The notes under the pieces: generated by a model
Databases searched by the model: none
Told to the model about the DNA's origin: nothing
The model's input: the letters and a program-made list of their open reading frames with translations, nothing else
In this document: positions 1-10,193 of the stretch, in pieces
Layout: the number at the start of each line of letters is the position of its first letter
How positions within the stretch are numbered: the first letter of the stretch is position 1
Position numbers and translations under genes: made by a program
Source of the DNA: JABIEQ01 sp964516055
Lineage (GTDB): Bacteria > Patescibacteriota > Patescibacteriia > Magasanikbacterales > UBA922
NCBI GenBank assembly: GCA_964516055.1
Contig: CAZEYK010000007.1
Location: 1-35,106, forward strand
Direction of reading: 5' to 3'
DNA: 35,106 nt

Positions 1-3000
1 TTTGCTTAGGATATTCCCTATTGGTGAGTATGTTTGGTAGCGAACGGCTATTTGCTCGTCTGCCGCATTTCTGAGTGTCCAGCGAGTGAGGCGGTAGAGA
101 TCGTCATATTCATAATAACTCGTTGTCTGTTCTTGATTATCATGAAGCTCGACAATGTTCCCCACGAGGTCGTAGAGATAGTCTATGTCTTGGAGGATTT
201 CTCTATTGGCGAGGGTGAATGTGTGTGTTGCCGAGTAGCTGGTTTGGGTATTGTTTGTATCGACAAAGGCGGTGCGGACGTAGTATGTTTGATTTTGATT
301 GAATCTGTTTCCGGTGTAGACAATGTTTCCTGTTCGCTCTCCATTGAGGACGGTGACTGTTTGGTGAGTGATGTGTGGGCTACTAAAGCTTGCATTGTCT
401 GCAACTTCAATAATCACTTCTTGCATCGTGTTGCCGGTGTTATTGAGGATGTTGAAGACTGGGATCGTACAATTGAGTGCTTGTGGGTGTTCTTCTCCGT
501 AGAGGGCGTTGGCGCAGTTGATGTGCACGGGCTCGTTGTCGATAGTCGCCATGGTAAATGAACCTGTTTCGCTCCATGGTGATTTGTAGTAGAATCGTTC
601 AAAGAATTTAATTCGGTAGGTGTAGGTTTGTCCATTGAGCTGCAATCGTTCGCCACCGTACGGCATGGTGATGCTTTGCTCCCCTTCTCGAACAGGTTGG
701 GCGAGATCAACAATACCAGAATCCCAAATTGGGTTGGTAAAATTGCCGTTTTCGTCTGCGACCTGAATTTGGTATCTTGTTGCAAGATCTCCGACATCTG
801 GATCGTGGTGAATGGCGGTGAATTCTGGTGTCTTGTCAAACAGGTTGGTTGGATTGGTGACGTTATTTACTTTTGTATCGGTGGGTGCAGTTGGTGCCTC
901 ACCAAGGACGTAGACAATGCGCAATCGTGGATCGTTTTCTGTTCCGGGAGATTCAAAAGAAGAAAAGTGGGCAGTTGTGTTGCTACTAAATGATCGATTG
1001 GTCAGATCATAGACATGCACGAGTGAAAATGTTGTTGACGCTACAACGTTTAAACTATCTCGTGCGGACTGGCTATTCAATGATATGGTTACATCTGTTT
1101 CAGCGACTTCATACTCATCTGCTAATGGCAGACTATCGAGATTAATACTTCCAATCCCTGTCCCTGACAAAAAGTTATCATAATGATGTCCTCCCACTTT
1201 ATTTGCCCCCTCCATATCAATCGTTGTGAGGTAATATTGTTCTTGATAACTTGGCGACAACTGATTTCCCGGCTCTACATGAATGGTTAAATCGGCTTCA
1301 ATAATATGTGCGTTATCTGGTAGAACTCCTGTGTCAAAGGTAAAATACCCTCGAGAAAGTGTTCGTTGGTATCGTTCCTCTATATTTTTTCCTTCAACAA
1401 ATTCTGCTGTTCTGTTTAATGAAACAGTAATTCCTGTTTGTGTAGCCTCACCATCCCAGTCATGGGCCATTACCCATGGATCATCATCACGAGCTTGTGC
1501 TCTTGCCTGCACAGTAATGTACCCATCGTCAGTTGAATTGAAAATTACTTCATTTTGCTGTGTGAGGTCTTCTTCACTGGTAAATGATTTTTGAATAGCG
1601 GAAGAAGGGATCACTGGAGTAATTTCGTTTCCTAGTGTCGTTTTGTTTATAAGCCGATAGAGCGCATTTTGGTCGTAAGTATTTGTTGTCTCTACCCCAT
1701 TTGCATACGTGATGTGCTCTATTTGTCCGTTTGGAGCATAGGTAATGCCAGTTACGAGTGGCTCCCCGTCTATATTCAAGGACGATACTTGTCCAGCAGC
1801 GTTGAACTGGTATGAAACAACTGTGCCATCGGTGTGAGTAATTGTTTTTGGAGTACCAATATAATCGTAGGTTACTTGAGAAATATAATCTACTCCATTG
1901 ACTGTTCTGATACTAAGAGTGGGTCGTTGAAAGGTGTCATACCCATATACATCTGTATGTGTTTGTGCATTCACGACACACAGTAATCCAATACCATATT
2001 GGCAACTGTCATAACGGTACTCAATTAATGTCCCTGCGTGATCTGTTACGTTGTACTCTTGTGTAACACGATTTAATTCATCGTAGGTGTACACAATTAT
2101 CTGCCCATCTGGATTGGTTTGTCTGATGATGTTTCCGTTGTTATCGTATTGATATACTGTTTTTTCGGCTTGCCCTTGTGCGGTGTGCAACAGTTCTTCA
2201 TATATTTTTCGTGAAAGCCCATCATAGGTAAAATTTCTGATATTTCCTTCAGCATCAGTAATACGCATGAGATTTCCAAAAATGTCGTATGTATAATTAG
2301 TCGTAAATGTTTGTCTGTCTTCTTGTTCGCGAACGGTGATAAGGTTTCCGCGAACATCGTATTCATATGATTTTTCATTCCCATTTGCATCGGTAACGGT
2401 GGTGATTCGCTCATCGTATGCCTGATTGGTAGAACCGATGATGTTTGTGGAATTTACCACTCGACCAAGGGCATCGTAGGTTTGTGAAATGGTGAGATTT
2501 TCATTTGTGGTTGGTGGCGTGTATGAAGAGCCAAATGCGTAGTATGGCAATGTTTGCGTGTGCGGTGTGCTAAGTTCTTCGTAGGTATAATCTTGGGTGA
2601 TGTAGAGATCGTCTTTTTCTCCTTGTTTTTTTGTTTGGATCACTCGTCCAAATCGATCAAAAAAAGTAAGTGTATCAACCGATTTCCCTTCATCAAAAAA
2701 AACTGACTCACGAATGTATCTTGGTGATGTACCATCGGTGTAGATTGTCTTCTTTATGGTAACGAGGGTGTTTGGATTGTCGATATCAGACTGTTTGGTA
2801 CGAATTACTCGTCCAAATCCATCAAATTCATGTTCAACAACTATGCCAGTCACATTTTCTGTTCGAGCAATTTCTCCATTGATTATATTGTATTCATACT
2901 GTGTTTGATGACCGAGTTCGTTGGTGATGGTTTCAGGATAAAGGGTAAATCTGTCATAGGTAATGCTGGTGTCATTGCCATTTGCATCAGTGCTGCGAGT

Positions 3001-5865
3001 CGGCAATCCAACACTATTATACTGAGTTTGTGTGTTGATGTAATTATTTCCTGTTATCCATTGTTCTTCTTTTGTGACGTTTCCTTTATCTACGATGCCA
3101 TGTGCCAAATCATCGTAATAGGTATTTTGTTCAGCTACTTTTTGGTTTTGTTCGTTGGTAATAGTTACTTGTGAAACAAATGGTGTTTCAATCCCCTCTT
3201 TTGTTGCATAGGTGTAGGTACTGATACGATCATCGCTTCCGATATCTGTGACGTTTCCATTTGTGTCTACCACAACATCACCGAGATCTGTTTCTTGAAT
3301 GCTATTTCCGTTTTGTGTATTGGTGATATATTCAATGGCAGTATCTTTATGATCACTGTTGCCATCAAATGATTCGGTAATTGTTTTTTCTAAATAAACA
3401 AATGATCTATTTTTATCTTGTCTTGGTCCAAGGTTTTCAGTGAGAATGTCACTTCCCCAAATATTTCGTGTTCGTTGAAATAGCTGATTATTATTATCGT
3501 ATATTTCTTGTTTGTATGGTCGACCAATTTTTTCCCTTGCATCTTCTTGTTCTCCTTCATCATCTCCATTTCCTTGATGAAAATAATTTATAGTTTTTTC
3601 TCCTTCGCTGTTGGTAATTTCTATTGCAGAAAAACTAGCAAATTGTTTGTTGTATCCATCTTGAAACCATTGTTCTCCACCACGATAATTGTATGTTGTG
3701 GTGTATGTTTGTGACACACCATCTGTTGAGGTCACAACGTCAACAAGATATGTAGCGTACGGAATAGTATTTGCTCGTTCTTGCTCGTCTGTGTAATAGT
3801 GACTTGCGGGTTTATAGTCAATTTCTGTTTGTCCTCCTTCTTGATGGGTGATACGTTGCAACAATTTTTTATTTGTTTGTACAAAAGATTGTTGTTGATA
3901 TTCCACGTTTCCTAAATCTTCATTAATTTTTCCTCGAATAAAATTGAGATAATAATCTCCAGAGGATAAACTCATTTTTCTTAAAATGTAATGATTTGAG
4001 GCCGACTCTGACGCAAATGCAGTATATCTTCCACCAAATCCATTTCCCTTATTTGCAAAAAGCTCGGTAATGATAAAATCACCATCATACGATTTGTATG
4101 TAATGATTAAATCATTTTTTCCATCCATGGTAAGATCTGACGCTTGAACCGTATAAAAATCTCCTGTTCGAAAACGATGTTCTAAATCGTATGATACGAT
4201 GGGACCATTAAATACCCCTGGTCTGGTAGCCAGTTGTGCGTTTATGGTTTTTGTCTCACTATGATTTTCACTGTAATAGATATAATCAACAAGACCATCA
4301 GAATTTACATCTCCATAAGATGAAAATGCAGGGACATTATAAAAATGTATAGAGGATTGTGTATCAAATCCATTGCCGTTATTGAAATAAACGTCAATTA
4401 CAGCTTTTTGTGAAGAAAGAGCATCATTGGTAATTGCTAATACATCAGACAATCCGTCTCCATTCATATCTTGAAAATCAAGAGTATACCTCCCATCTAC
4501 GGAAACTCCTGTGGACCATGACCAGGAACTTACTATTTGCCCATTTTTTACTATTGAAGCTGTTACGCTTTGGGTGTTATTGATGATGCCAATAATATCA
4601 TCTGTTCCATCGCCATTGATATCTAGAATAACCACGTCTTTAAAATCGACATCCCCATTGAACATTGTTTGTAATTCACTCTCAGGGAGATCCAGTTGAT
4701 GCCCTTTATTTATATTCACTTTTACCGCAGTGTCTTGATCTGTTTTTATCGCGTCAACAATGGCATCTCCATTAAAATCACCAAAAGTAACTTGGCTACC
4801 AAACACATTTTCTTCTGCATGAGTGGGAGAATTAAACTCTCCTTCTACGTCGTAATCAAACAGAACGGGAGGCTTGGTTTCTTGTTCTCCTCGTTTATTG
4901 AATCCAGATTCGGTGATTGAATGAAGGTAAAAGACTGCGTCGGTATCATTGTACTCTAGTGCAAACTCACGAATCTTTGTTCCATCAACGTATGTTTGTA
5001 CTTTTGCAAGACGATATGTTCCTTTTACTAAGAATTGCGGATAATATTTTTCTTCTTGATATGTTAATAATTTTTCTTCCCACAAAAAACGTATTTCAAA
5101 TGGATGATTACTGATATTTTGTGATCCATATTTAATACTCTCTACGTATACAACACCATCCTCATTGACATAGGTATAATTTATTGTATTCCCATTTGTG
5201 TCTTGTAGTTCTTCTATATACCATGAGTACGTTTTTCCCCCATTTTCTTGTCTTGCTGTTGCTTGTTGTCCGTATGTCTGTCTATTCCCTATTTGATCAA
5301 CTACCAGCCACTGGTTGTCCTCGGTGAATGTATATGACACAAACGCCCCTTGTTCTTGTGTTGAGCGGTATTCTCCTACTCCGGTAGTGGTATTTCCGCT
5401 TACCTGTAATAGCTCTCCATCTATAGAAGAAATAAATTCGTTATATCCTGATTGATACAACGTGTTATTTCCATACTGTGATGAACGTTGAATGTATGGG
5501 ATTCCGAGATTCCATCCTTCTCCAACCATGTTTATCCGTTCAGCGCCTTGACTTGAGTATGATAATGAAACACTTGGGGTGAGTCCTGCACGTCCTGGAG
5601 GAGTATAAAATTGATACCCATATTGAAATGCTCCTGTTTGTAGATTTGGTGTTGGATTGAATTTTTCATCAATGCTTTGTGCCGTATCACTAATGTTTTG
5701 ATCAATAGTTAAATTTCCAATGGTATGTATAGTGGTGGCGTGCACTTTTTGTGTAAATATTACACTAGAAACGAAAATACAAGCGAACAGTACTATTGAG
5801 TGATATATATATGATCGAAGGCATTTCATAGCAAATTTTTTTATATTGGTAGGGTATATACTCAT
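1..5865 (-). CDS. Secreted SpvB / FG-GAP / Rhs (YD-repeat) giant protein, C-terminus beyond left edge
   Basis: Open minus-strand frame of 1955 codons with no stop in the window, so the C-terminus lies outside. It starts at the ATG at 5865, or at the in-frame ATG at 5829, which gives a tighter signal peptide (hydrophobic core, cleavage probably after KVHA). A TTGACA box at 5880-5885 would favour the inner start; an AAAGAAAA stretch before 5865 favours the outer. Domains in order: an SpvB-like N-terminus (about 5740-5000, with a GAFQYGYQFYTPPGRAGLTP stretch); five FG-GAP/VCBS calcium loops such as DMNGDGLSD and DINGDGTDD (4800-4090); Rhs/YD repeats such as YTYDELNRVTQEYN (about 3450-1720); a DNRLRE-like beta domain (about 1600-905); a fibronectin-like stretch (900-140); and YD repeats again at the edge. 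Rhs and TcB-type proteins form shells that encapsulate a variable C-terminal domain. Any toxin tip would be off the window. Family assignment is strong, function is inferred. Confidence 0.9.
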   Translation of the reverse strand, partial: MSIYPTNIKKFAMKCLRSYIYHSIVLFACIFVSSVIFTQKVHATTIHTIGNLTIDQNISDTAQSIDEKFNPTPNLQTGAFQYGYQFYTPPGRAGLTPSVSLSYSSQGAERINMVGEGWNLGIPYIQRSSQYGNNTLYQSGYNEFISSIDGELLQVSGNTTTGVGEYRSTQEQGAFVSYTFTEDNQWLVVDQIGNRQTYGQQATARQENGGKTYSWYIEELQDTNGNTINYTYVNEDGVVYVESIKYGSQNISNHPFEIRFLWEEKLLTYQEEKYYPQFLVKGTYRLAKVQTYVDGTKIREFALEYNDTDAVFYLHSITESGFNKRGEQETKPPVLFDYDVEGEFNSPTHAEENVFGSQVTFGDFNGDAIVDAIKTDQDTAVKVNINKGHQLDLPESELQTMFNGDVDFKDVVILDINGDGTDDIIGIINNTQSVTASIVKNGQIVSSWSWSTGVSVDGRYTLDFQDMNGDGLSDVLAITNDALSSQKAVIDVYFNNGNGFDTQSSIHFYNVPAFSSYGDVNSDGLVDYIYYSENHSETKTINAQLATRPGVFNGPIVSYDLEHRFRTGDFYTVQASDLTMDGKNDLIITYKSYDGDFIITELFANKGNGFGGRYTAFASESASNHYILRKMSLSSGDYYLNFIRGKINEDLGNVEYQQQSFVQTNKKLLQRITHQEGGQTEIDYKPASHYYTDEQERANTIPYATYLVDVVTSTDGVSQTYTTTYNYRGGEQWFQDGYNKQFASFSAIEITNSEGEKTINYFHQGNGDDEGEQEDAREKIGRPYKQEIYDNNNQLFQRTRNIWGSDILTENLGPRQDKNRSFVYLEKTITESFDGNSDHKDTAIEYITNTQNGNSIQETDLGDVVVDTNGNVTDIGSDDRISTYTYATKEGIETPFVSQVTITNEQNQKVAEQNTYYDDLAHGIVDKGNVTKEEQWITGNNYINTQTQYNSVGLPTRSTDANGNDTSITYDRFTLYPETITNELGHQTQYEYNIINGEIARTENVTGIVVEHEFDGFGRVIRTKQSDIDNPNTLVTIKKTIYTDGTSPRYIRESVFFDEGKSVDTLTFFDRFGRVIQTKKQGEKDDLYITQDYTYEELSTPHTQTLPYYAFGSSYTPPTTNENLTISQTYDALGRVVNSTNIIGSTNQAYDERITTVTDANGNEKSYEYDVRGNLITVREQEDRQTFTTNYTYDIFGNLMRITDAEGNIRNFTYDGLSRKIYEELLHTAQGQAEKTVYQYDNNGNIIRQTNPDGQIIVYTYDELNRVTQEYNVTDHAGTLIEYRYDSCQYGIGLLCVVNAQTHTDVYGYDTFQRPTLSIRTVNGVDYISQVTYDYIGTPKTITHTDGTVVSYQFNAAGQVSSLNIDGEPLVTGITYAPNGQIEHITYANGVETTNTYDQNALYRLINKTTLGNEITPVIPSSAIQKSFTSEEDLTQQNEVIFNSTDDGYITVQARAQARDDDPWVMAHDWDGEATQTGITVSLNRTAEFVEGKNIEERYQRTLSRGYFTFDTGVLPDNAHIIEADLTIHVEPGNQLSPSYQEQYYLTTIDMEGANKVGGHHYDNFLSGTGIGSINLDSLPLADEYEVAETDVTISLNSQSARDSLNVVASTTFSLVHVYDLTNRSFSSNTTAHFSSFESPGTENDPRLRIVYVLGEAPTAPTDTKVNNVTNPTNLFDKTPEFTAIHHDPDVGDLATRYQIQVADENGNFTNPIWDSGIVDLAQPVREGEQSITMPYGGERLQLNGQTYTYRIKFFERFYYKSPWSETGSFTMATIDNEPVHINCANALYGEEHPQALNCTIPVFNILNNTGNTMQEVIIEVADNASFSSPHITHQTVTVLNGERTGNIVYTGNRFNQNQTYYVRTAFVDTNNTQTSYSATHTFTLANREILQDIDYLYDLVGNIVELHDNQEQTTSYYEYDDLYRLTRWTLRNAADEQIAVRYQTYSPIGNILSK

Positions 5866-5978
5866 GTTTTTTCTTTTTGTGTCAAACGAATTTTTTATAA
5901 ATATCGCTGTTTTCCATTTTTTTTCACAATGTCTTTAAAAAAATGCTTATTTTTGTGGATAAATTTATTTTATTCTCC

Positions 5979-5993
5979 TTGTTTAATAAACAA
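5979..5993. promoter_or_regulatory. 15-bp perfect palindrome in the divergent intergenic region (possible operator)
   Basis: TTGTTTA-A-TAAACAA is a perfect inverted repeat with 7-bp arms. It lies in the 268-bp gap between the divergent Rhs gene and the P-type ATPase fragment. Its position suits a repressor site controlling one or both genes. Perfect 7-bp arms can arise by chance in AT-rich DNA, so this is tentative. I see no convincing -35/-10 pair for the ATPase in the rest of the gap, which is otherwise T-rich and without a coding frame. Confidence 0.25.
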
Positions 5994-6133
5994 CGTCCCT
6001 ATTCTCCAAAAACTATATTTTTGTATTTTTCTATTCAAAACCAATTGTGTGTCGTAGACATGATGGTGATAGGATGTACATATAGCAATATAGTCATTTT
6101 TACGTATTGTCTTTGATTTTTTAATTTCTCTTT

Positions 6134-7714
6134 ATGAAACAAGAACAATATCCTATTGTTGGCATGCATTGTGCGTCATGCAAACAACTCATTGAACGCA
6201 TGGTTGGGAAACTCGAAGGCGTCTCTTCTGTTACGGTAAATTATGCGAGTGAAACGATGACCATTTCTTATAATGAACAGACGGTGTCTTTTTCCGATAT
6301 TCAAGATGCTGTTGCGAGTGCAGGATCATATACCCTTGTAGGTGAAGAGGATGACGCTGTGCTTGCCTCACCATCTGAAGCAAAAAAGATGGATCACTCA
6401 ATGTCTGGGTCAGCCTCTATGCATACCCACGCATCGGCATTAAAAAAGCATGAATATCTTCAGTTAAGAAAAACCGTCCTGTGGGTTGGTATTAGTAGTA
6501 TCCCCTTTGCGCTACTTATGGCATACCATGGACTCGTATCTATTGGTGCCGTAACTATGGTTCCTGCCTCTTTTGGATTTTTAAATTTTAGTGAACACAC
6601 GAGTCCTATTAACATGCTCTTTTTTCTTCAATTTTTAGTATCAACGATCATTTTGTTTGTCGGAGGACGACAATTTTTTGTCAGTAGTTGGCAGGCAATG
6701 AAAGTACTGGCAGCAAATATGGATACGCTCATTGCGCTTGGAACATTTACGGCATGGGTATTCTCTACCTTGGTAACATTTGTTCCTCAACTCTTTGGTG
6801 ATGTGACGCATGATGTTTTTTTTGAAGCCTCCGTATTTATTGTTTTTTTTATTCTCCTTGGCCGATTGCTTGAAGCACGAGCAAAAGCGAAAACGACTGA
6901 TGCTGTACAAGCGTTGTTTGCTCTTCAAGCAAAAGAAGCCACCGTACTCAAAGATGGTGTTGAAATGCGTATTCCTGTGAGTGAGGTACAAAAAGGAGAT
7001 ATCCTTATTGTACGCCCAGGAGAAAAAATTCCTGTTGATGGGATTATTCAACAAGGGGAAAGTACTATTGATGAATCTATGGTTACCGGAGAATCTCTTC
7101 CTGCGGAGAAGCATATTGGGAATATGGTAATTGGTTCAACTATTAATAAAACAAGTACCTTCCAATTTCGTGCACAACGGGTTGGATCAGAAACAATGCT
7201 GGCGCAGATTATTAAGATGGTAGAGGCGGCTCAAGGGACCACGGATCCTATCCAAAAGTTGGCAAATACCATCTCTGGTATTTTTGTTCCTGTAGTCATA
7301 GTGATTGCACTTGTGGCGGCGTTCTTTTGGTTTTTTATTTCTCCACGACTAGGCATTGTTGCTGCCGATATTAGTATCTTACAATTTTCAGTGTATATTG
7401 CGACAACTATTCTTATTATTGCTTGTCCTTGTGCATTGGGACTTGCCACGCCTACGGCCGTTATGGTTGGGACAGGAAAGGCGGCAAAAAAAGGAATATT
7501 AATAAAAAATGCAGAAGCATTGGAAAAAGCACATGCTATTCATACAATTGTTTTTGATAAAGCAGGAACGCTTACCAAGGGAACTCCCGAAGTAACGCAT
7601 ATGGAAAGTGTTTCAAAAAAAGAACAGCCGACGCTGCTGCACTATGCGTATTCTCTTGAGCATCTGTCTGAACATCCCCTCTTCAAAATACCAGATGTTT
7701 CCACCGTACAGTAA
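6134..7714 (+). pseudogene. copA: Truncated CopA-like copper P1B-type ATPase with altered phosphorylation motif
   Basis: 526 residues, against roughly 750-800 for full-length CopA. Visible parts: an N-terminal heavy-metal-associated domain with GMHCASC (CxxC at residues 13-16), a Met/His-rich linker, membrane helices, the actuator motif TGES, the metal-channel motif CPC (431-433) and the start of the P-domain. The invariant DKTGT phosphorylation motif reads DKAGT (D475, A477). Shortly after EHPLFK the frame enters unrelated sequence and stops, so the nucleotide-binding domain, the rest of the P-domain and the last two helices are missing. Neither of the other plus frames continues the family sequence downstream. 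It is the only plus-strand gene here and converges on 7771-8598. Metal transport is very unlikely. The intact HMA and membrane part could still be made, but a pseudogene created by a 3' deletion is the simplest reading. Confidence 0.85.
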
Positions 7715-7770
7715 AATTTTAACGTTTCTATTGAGGGCCCTATTGAGAAAGTTAGAGCTTCTATTTACTC

Positions 7771-8598
7771 TTAGTAAGGAGAAAATTGTACATGAAATAC
7801 TTCATTATCTTCTGAAATAAATGCACGAGTTCCGCCCGGTAACATAACCATGATACCTGATGTATTTACTCTGATGTCCAATATAGTGGGATCATTGGTA
7901 ACTCCGTCAATAACTGCACACGGAACTGTTTGAGGCTTGTCTAAAAGGAATGTTTGATTATCATCTGCGGCAGTTATTGTTAACCCTAATAGCTCCGTGT
8001 TTGCACCTCCTACTACATATTCTTTATTTTCTATATTTTCCTTAGTCAGACGGCATGTTTCGGTTGTTTTGAGTGTAATCTCATATTCTGATGAATGTGG
8101 CGTTTTAAACGTAAAGTTTTGAATGTATGGCCCGTATGAATCATACCAAGACCGAAATATCTCTTGGTTATTTTTGAACGCGACAGATGTCATTAAAGAT
8201 CCTTCTACCATACCCTCGATATCTGTGATGACAACACTATCCCCTCCCTCATTAAAATTCCAGTAAAATCTTCCAAATACATTATTCTGCTTTGCTTGAT
8301 AAAGAACCGTTTCTTTTCCGCTCGCATCTTTGTGAATTAACACATAATTTGTCAATGACTGTCCATCGATTTTTTCTTGACCCATACGGCGCCATATCCA
8401 TGTTGTCTCACCAAAACGCGCCAGTTTTTCAATGGTAACATCTGCATACCTGGCTGTATAAAATTGCGTTCTGAGAACTTTTACTATACCCTTTCCAAGG
8501 ATAATGTTTAGCAATAGTGATAGAGACAACATGATACCCAGTAGGATTAATAGCCAATTTTTTTTATTCAATGGAGTTGTTTGTTTTGACTTTTTCAT
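7771..8598 (-). CDS. Unrecognised membrane-anchored protein, 275 aa
   Basis: I do not recognise a family. The N-terminus is Lys-rich and followed by one hydrophobic helix (about residues 14-35), so it is probably a type II membrane protein with an extracytoplasmic body of about 235 residues. The body looks beta-rich, with many alternating hydrophobic strands, and has two cysteines (in ETCRLT and VPCAVI) that could form a disulfide. It has its own strong promoter (8613-8641) and sits just downstream of the terminator of the next upstream gene, so it is monocistronic. It is similar in architecture, but not obviously in sequence, to the 480-aa neighbour. Confidence 0.8.
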   Translation of the reverse strand: MKKSKQTTPLNKKNWLLILLGIMLSLSLLLNIILGKGIVKVLRTQFYTARYADVTIEKLARFGETTWIWRRMGQEKIDGQSLTNYVLIHKDASGKETVLYQAKQNNVFGRFYWNFNEGGDSVVITDIEGMVEGSLMTSVAFKNNQEIFRSWYDSYGPYIQNFTFKTPHSSEYEITLKTTETCRLTKENIENKEYVVGGANTELLGLTITAADDNQTFLLDKPQTVPCAVIDGVTNDPTILDIRVNTSGIMVMLPGGTRAFISEDNEVFHVQFSPY

Positions 8599-8612
8599 AG
8601 CATTTTTTTGAA

Positions 8613-8641
8613 AGTATACCAGTATCTCTGTGAACGGTCAA
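8613..8641 (-). promoter_or_regulatory. Sigma-70-type promoter of the 275-aa membrane protein gene
   Basis: Reading the minus strand: -35 TTGACC (8636-8641), a 17-bp spacer, then an extended -10 TGG-TATACT (-10 at 8613-8618). Transcription would begin near 8606, giving a leader of about 8 nt before the ATG at 8598, so the mRNA is nearly leaderless. This is the clearest promoter in the window. Confidence 0.7.
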
Positions 8642-8642
8642 T

Positions 8643-8675
8643 AAAAAACAAGGCTATAATAAGCCTTGTTTTTTT
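8643..8675 (-). terminator. Rho-independent terminator after the 480-aa gene
   Basis: A 13-bp perfect stem (8643-8655 with 8662-8674), a 6-nt loop and A/T tracts on both flanks, so it could work in both directions. It lies 40 nt beyond the stop of the gene at 8716-10158 and directly before the promoter of the next gene. Confidence 0.8.
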
Positions 8676-8715
8676 GAGCAGGACATTATAAATAATGCGA
8701 GAGATATTTTGAACA

Positions 8716-10158
8716 TTACATTTTAGTTACCCATTTTATCTCTTTTACCTCTGAAAATTGCTCCAAGTTCTTTTCTACAAAAGGTTTCCAACGACAGTAG
8801 AAAATTGATACCCCCGCCCAACCATCTTCTACCGGCATAGTGACAATTCCATTTTCAAAAATAAGGTTATCAATCAATGTATCTGTATTATTATTTAAAG
8901 CAAAATGCAATGTTTTCTTGATTTTTTCTTCAGTCGTCAAACTTTTAGGAAGGATTCTCGTCTTACTAATTTCATTGGTTAGCATCGATTTATATCCCGC
9001 ACTATCCATATTTGTACCATCACAAAAACTACTAACAAAATTCAATCCACTATATGGATCATTAGAGACAAGGTATGAAAATGTTTCAATGTTATCGCTG
9101 ACTATTCCATCTTTATTAATTTTTATTTCAAAATCAATTTTTTCTAAACTATGGGCATGTTGTCCTGACAACGTGAGAAATGCCCCGCCTGCACTTTGTT
9201 CCAAAGATTGCAGATCCAACTCCCAGATATCTGATTTTGTATCATTTACTGTCAGTGCGTTTGTAACTACGTCGTCTTTATTTAACCATTGAATTGTCAA
9301 TGGTGTATATCTATTTTTTATCCCGAGTTCTTGTAATGATACTTTCACAGACCCTTCTGGTGTATCAATTGTTAATTCTTGATATGGTTCAATCACTTCT
9401 TCTTTTACCGTATTCTGTTCAAAATTTATCAAAAATTTCTTATCTTTTACCTGCAGTGTTCCTTCTGAAAAACTTTGTAATTGAAAATCTACGTCGTCCT
9501 GAAAACTACCAAGCCTTCCATCTTCATAATGGATAGGTGTATCTAATATATGTAACTCTTCCCCATTCAACGTCAAATCAACAATATCCTTGCCAGCAAA
9601 TTCAACAAAATTCAACCAAGGGGCAGTTGGTTTTGTTGCTAGTGTTTGTTGGTCATTTTTTCCAAATTTCCATTCTAAACTTTGACTGGTTAACTGATAA
9701 AATAATATTAGTTGTGGTGGTGTATTATTACTTCCGGTAAAAAATGCGTGTGCCAATACTATCCCCGCATCGTTTATATGATCTAAATAAATTTCTGTAG
9801 ATGAGGTCCCATCAATAAATACTTCACGACTTTTTACCAATTCTCCAGAAGTTGGTAGAGACAATGGTATTCCAACAAGCGTTGCTAGTTCATTAATTTT
9901 TTCTTGATTCATTTCTGCTAGTGCACCTGTTTGTACTTCCTCTCTTTTTGAATTTAAATCATCATCGTTATTTTGTAGAGATGTGTTTTTTTCTTGTGTT
10001 GAATTTTCTATCTCACGAATAGAGCCTCTTTTTTGCCAGCTTAATATTCCTAGCACGAGCACAATACTACTCACAACGACAATAATGATAATTATAAGAC
10101 TATGTTTTATTCCTGTTTTATTTGAAGATGGTGTACTTCTTGGTTTATTCATAAACAT
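8716..10158 (-). CDS. Unrecognised membrane-anchored extracytoplasmic protein, 480 aa
   Basis: No family recognised. A short basic cytoplasmic tail is followed by a very hydrophobic helix (about residues 21-42), a low-complexity linker rich in Ser, Glu, Asn and Asp (45-80), then an extracytoplasmic body of about 400 residues with alternating strand-like segments. Two cysteines near the C-terminus (FCDGTN and FYCRWK) could pair. The layout resembles the next gene, suggesting two separate surface or lipid-facing proteins. It has an extended -10 element upstream and its own terminator downstream, so it is probably monocistronic. An alternative start is the ATG at 10152. Confidence 0.8.
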   Translation of the reverse strand: MFMNKPRSTPSSNKTGIKHSLIIIIIVVVSSIVLVLGILSWQKRGSIREIENSTQEKNTSLQNNDDDLNSKREEVQTGALAEMNQEKINELATLVGIPLSLPTSGELVKSREVFIDGTSSTEIYLDHINDAGIVLAHAFFTGSNNTPPQLILFYQLTSQSLEWKFGKNDQQTLATKPTAPWLNFVEFAGKDIVDLTLNGEELHILDTPIHYEDGRLGSFQDDVDFQLQSFSEGTLQVKDKKFLINFEQNTVKEEVIEPYQELTIDTPEGSVKVSLQELGIKNRYTPLTIQWLNKDDVVTNALTVNDTKSDIWELDLQSLEQSAGGAFLTLSGQHAHSLEKIDFEIKINKDGIVSDNIETFSYLVSNDPYSGLNFVSSFCDGTNMDSAGYKSMLTNEISKTRILPKSLTTEEKIKKTLHFALNNNTDTLIDNLIFENGIVTMPVEDGWAGVSIFYCRWKPFVEKNLEQFSEVKEIKWVTKM

Positions 10159-10193
10159 AGTTATTAATTATTGTATCTCTCCACTATCACAAA

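Noticed and set aside
34..5114. Several plus-strand and short minus-strand open frames of 60-175 codons across the left 5 kb
   Set aside because: They lie opposite or out of frame with the continuous Rhs-family frame, whose motifs run without a break, and their translations have no recognisable pattern.
6641..7449. Minus-strand frames within the P-type ATPase
   Set aside because: The plus frame carries the HMA, TGES and CPC motifs in order; the minus frames have none.
7608..7820. Plus frame of 70 codons after the ATPase break, considered as a frameshifted continuation
   Set aside because: Its translation does not resemble the P- or N-domain of P-type ATPases, so it does not restore the gene.
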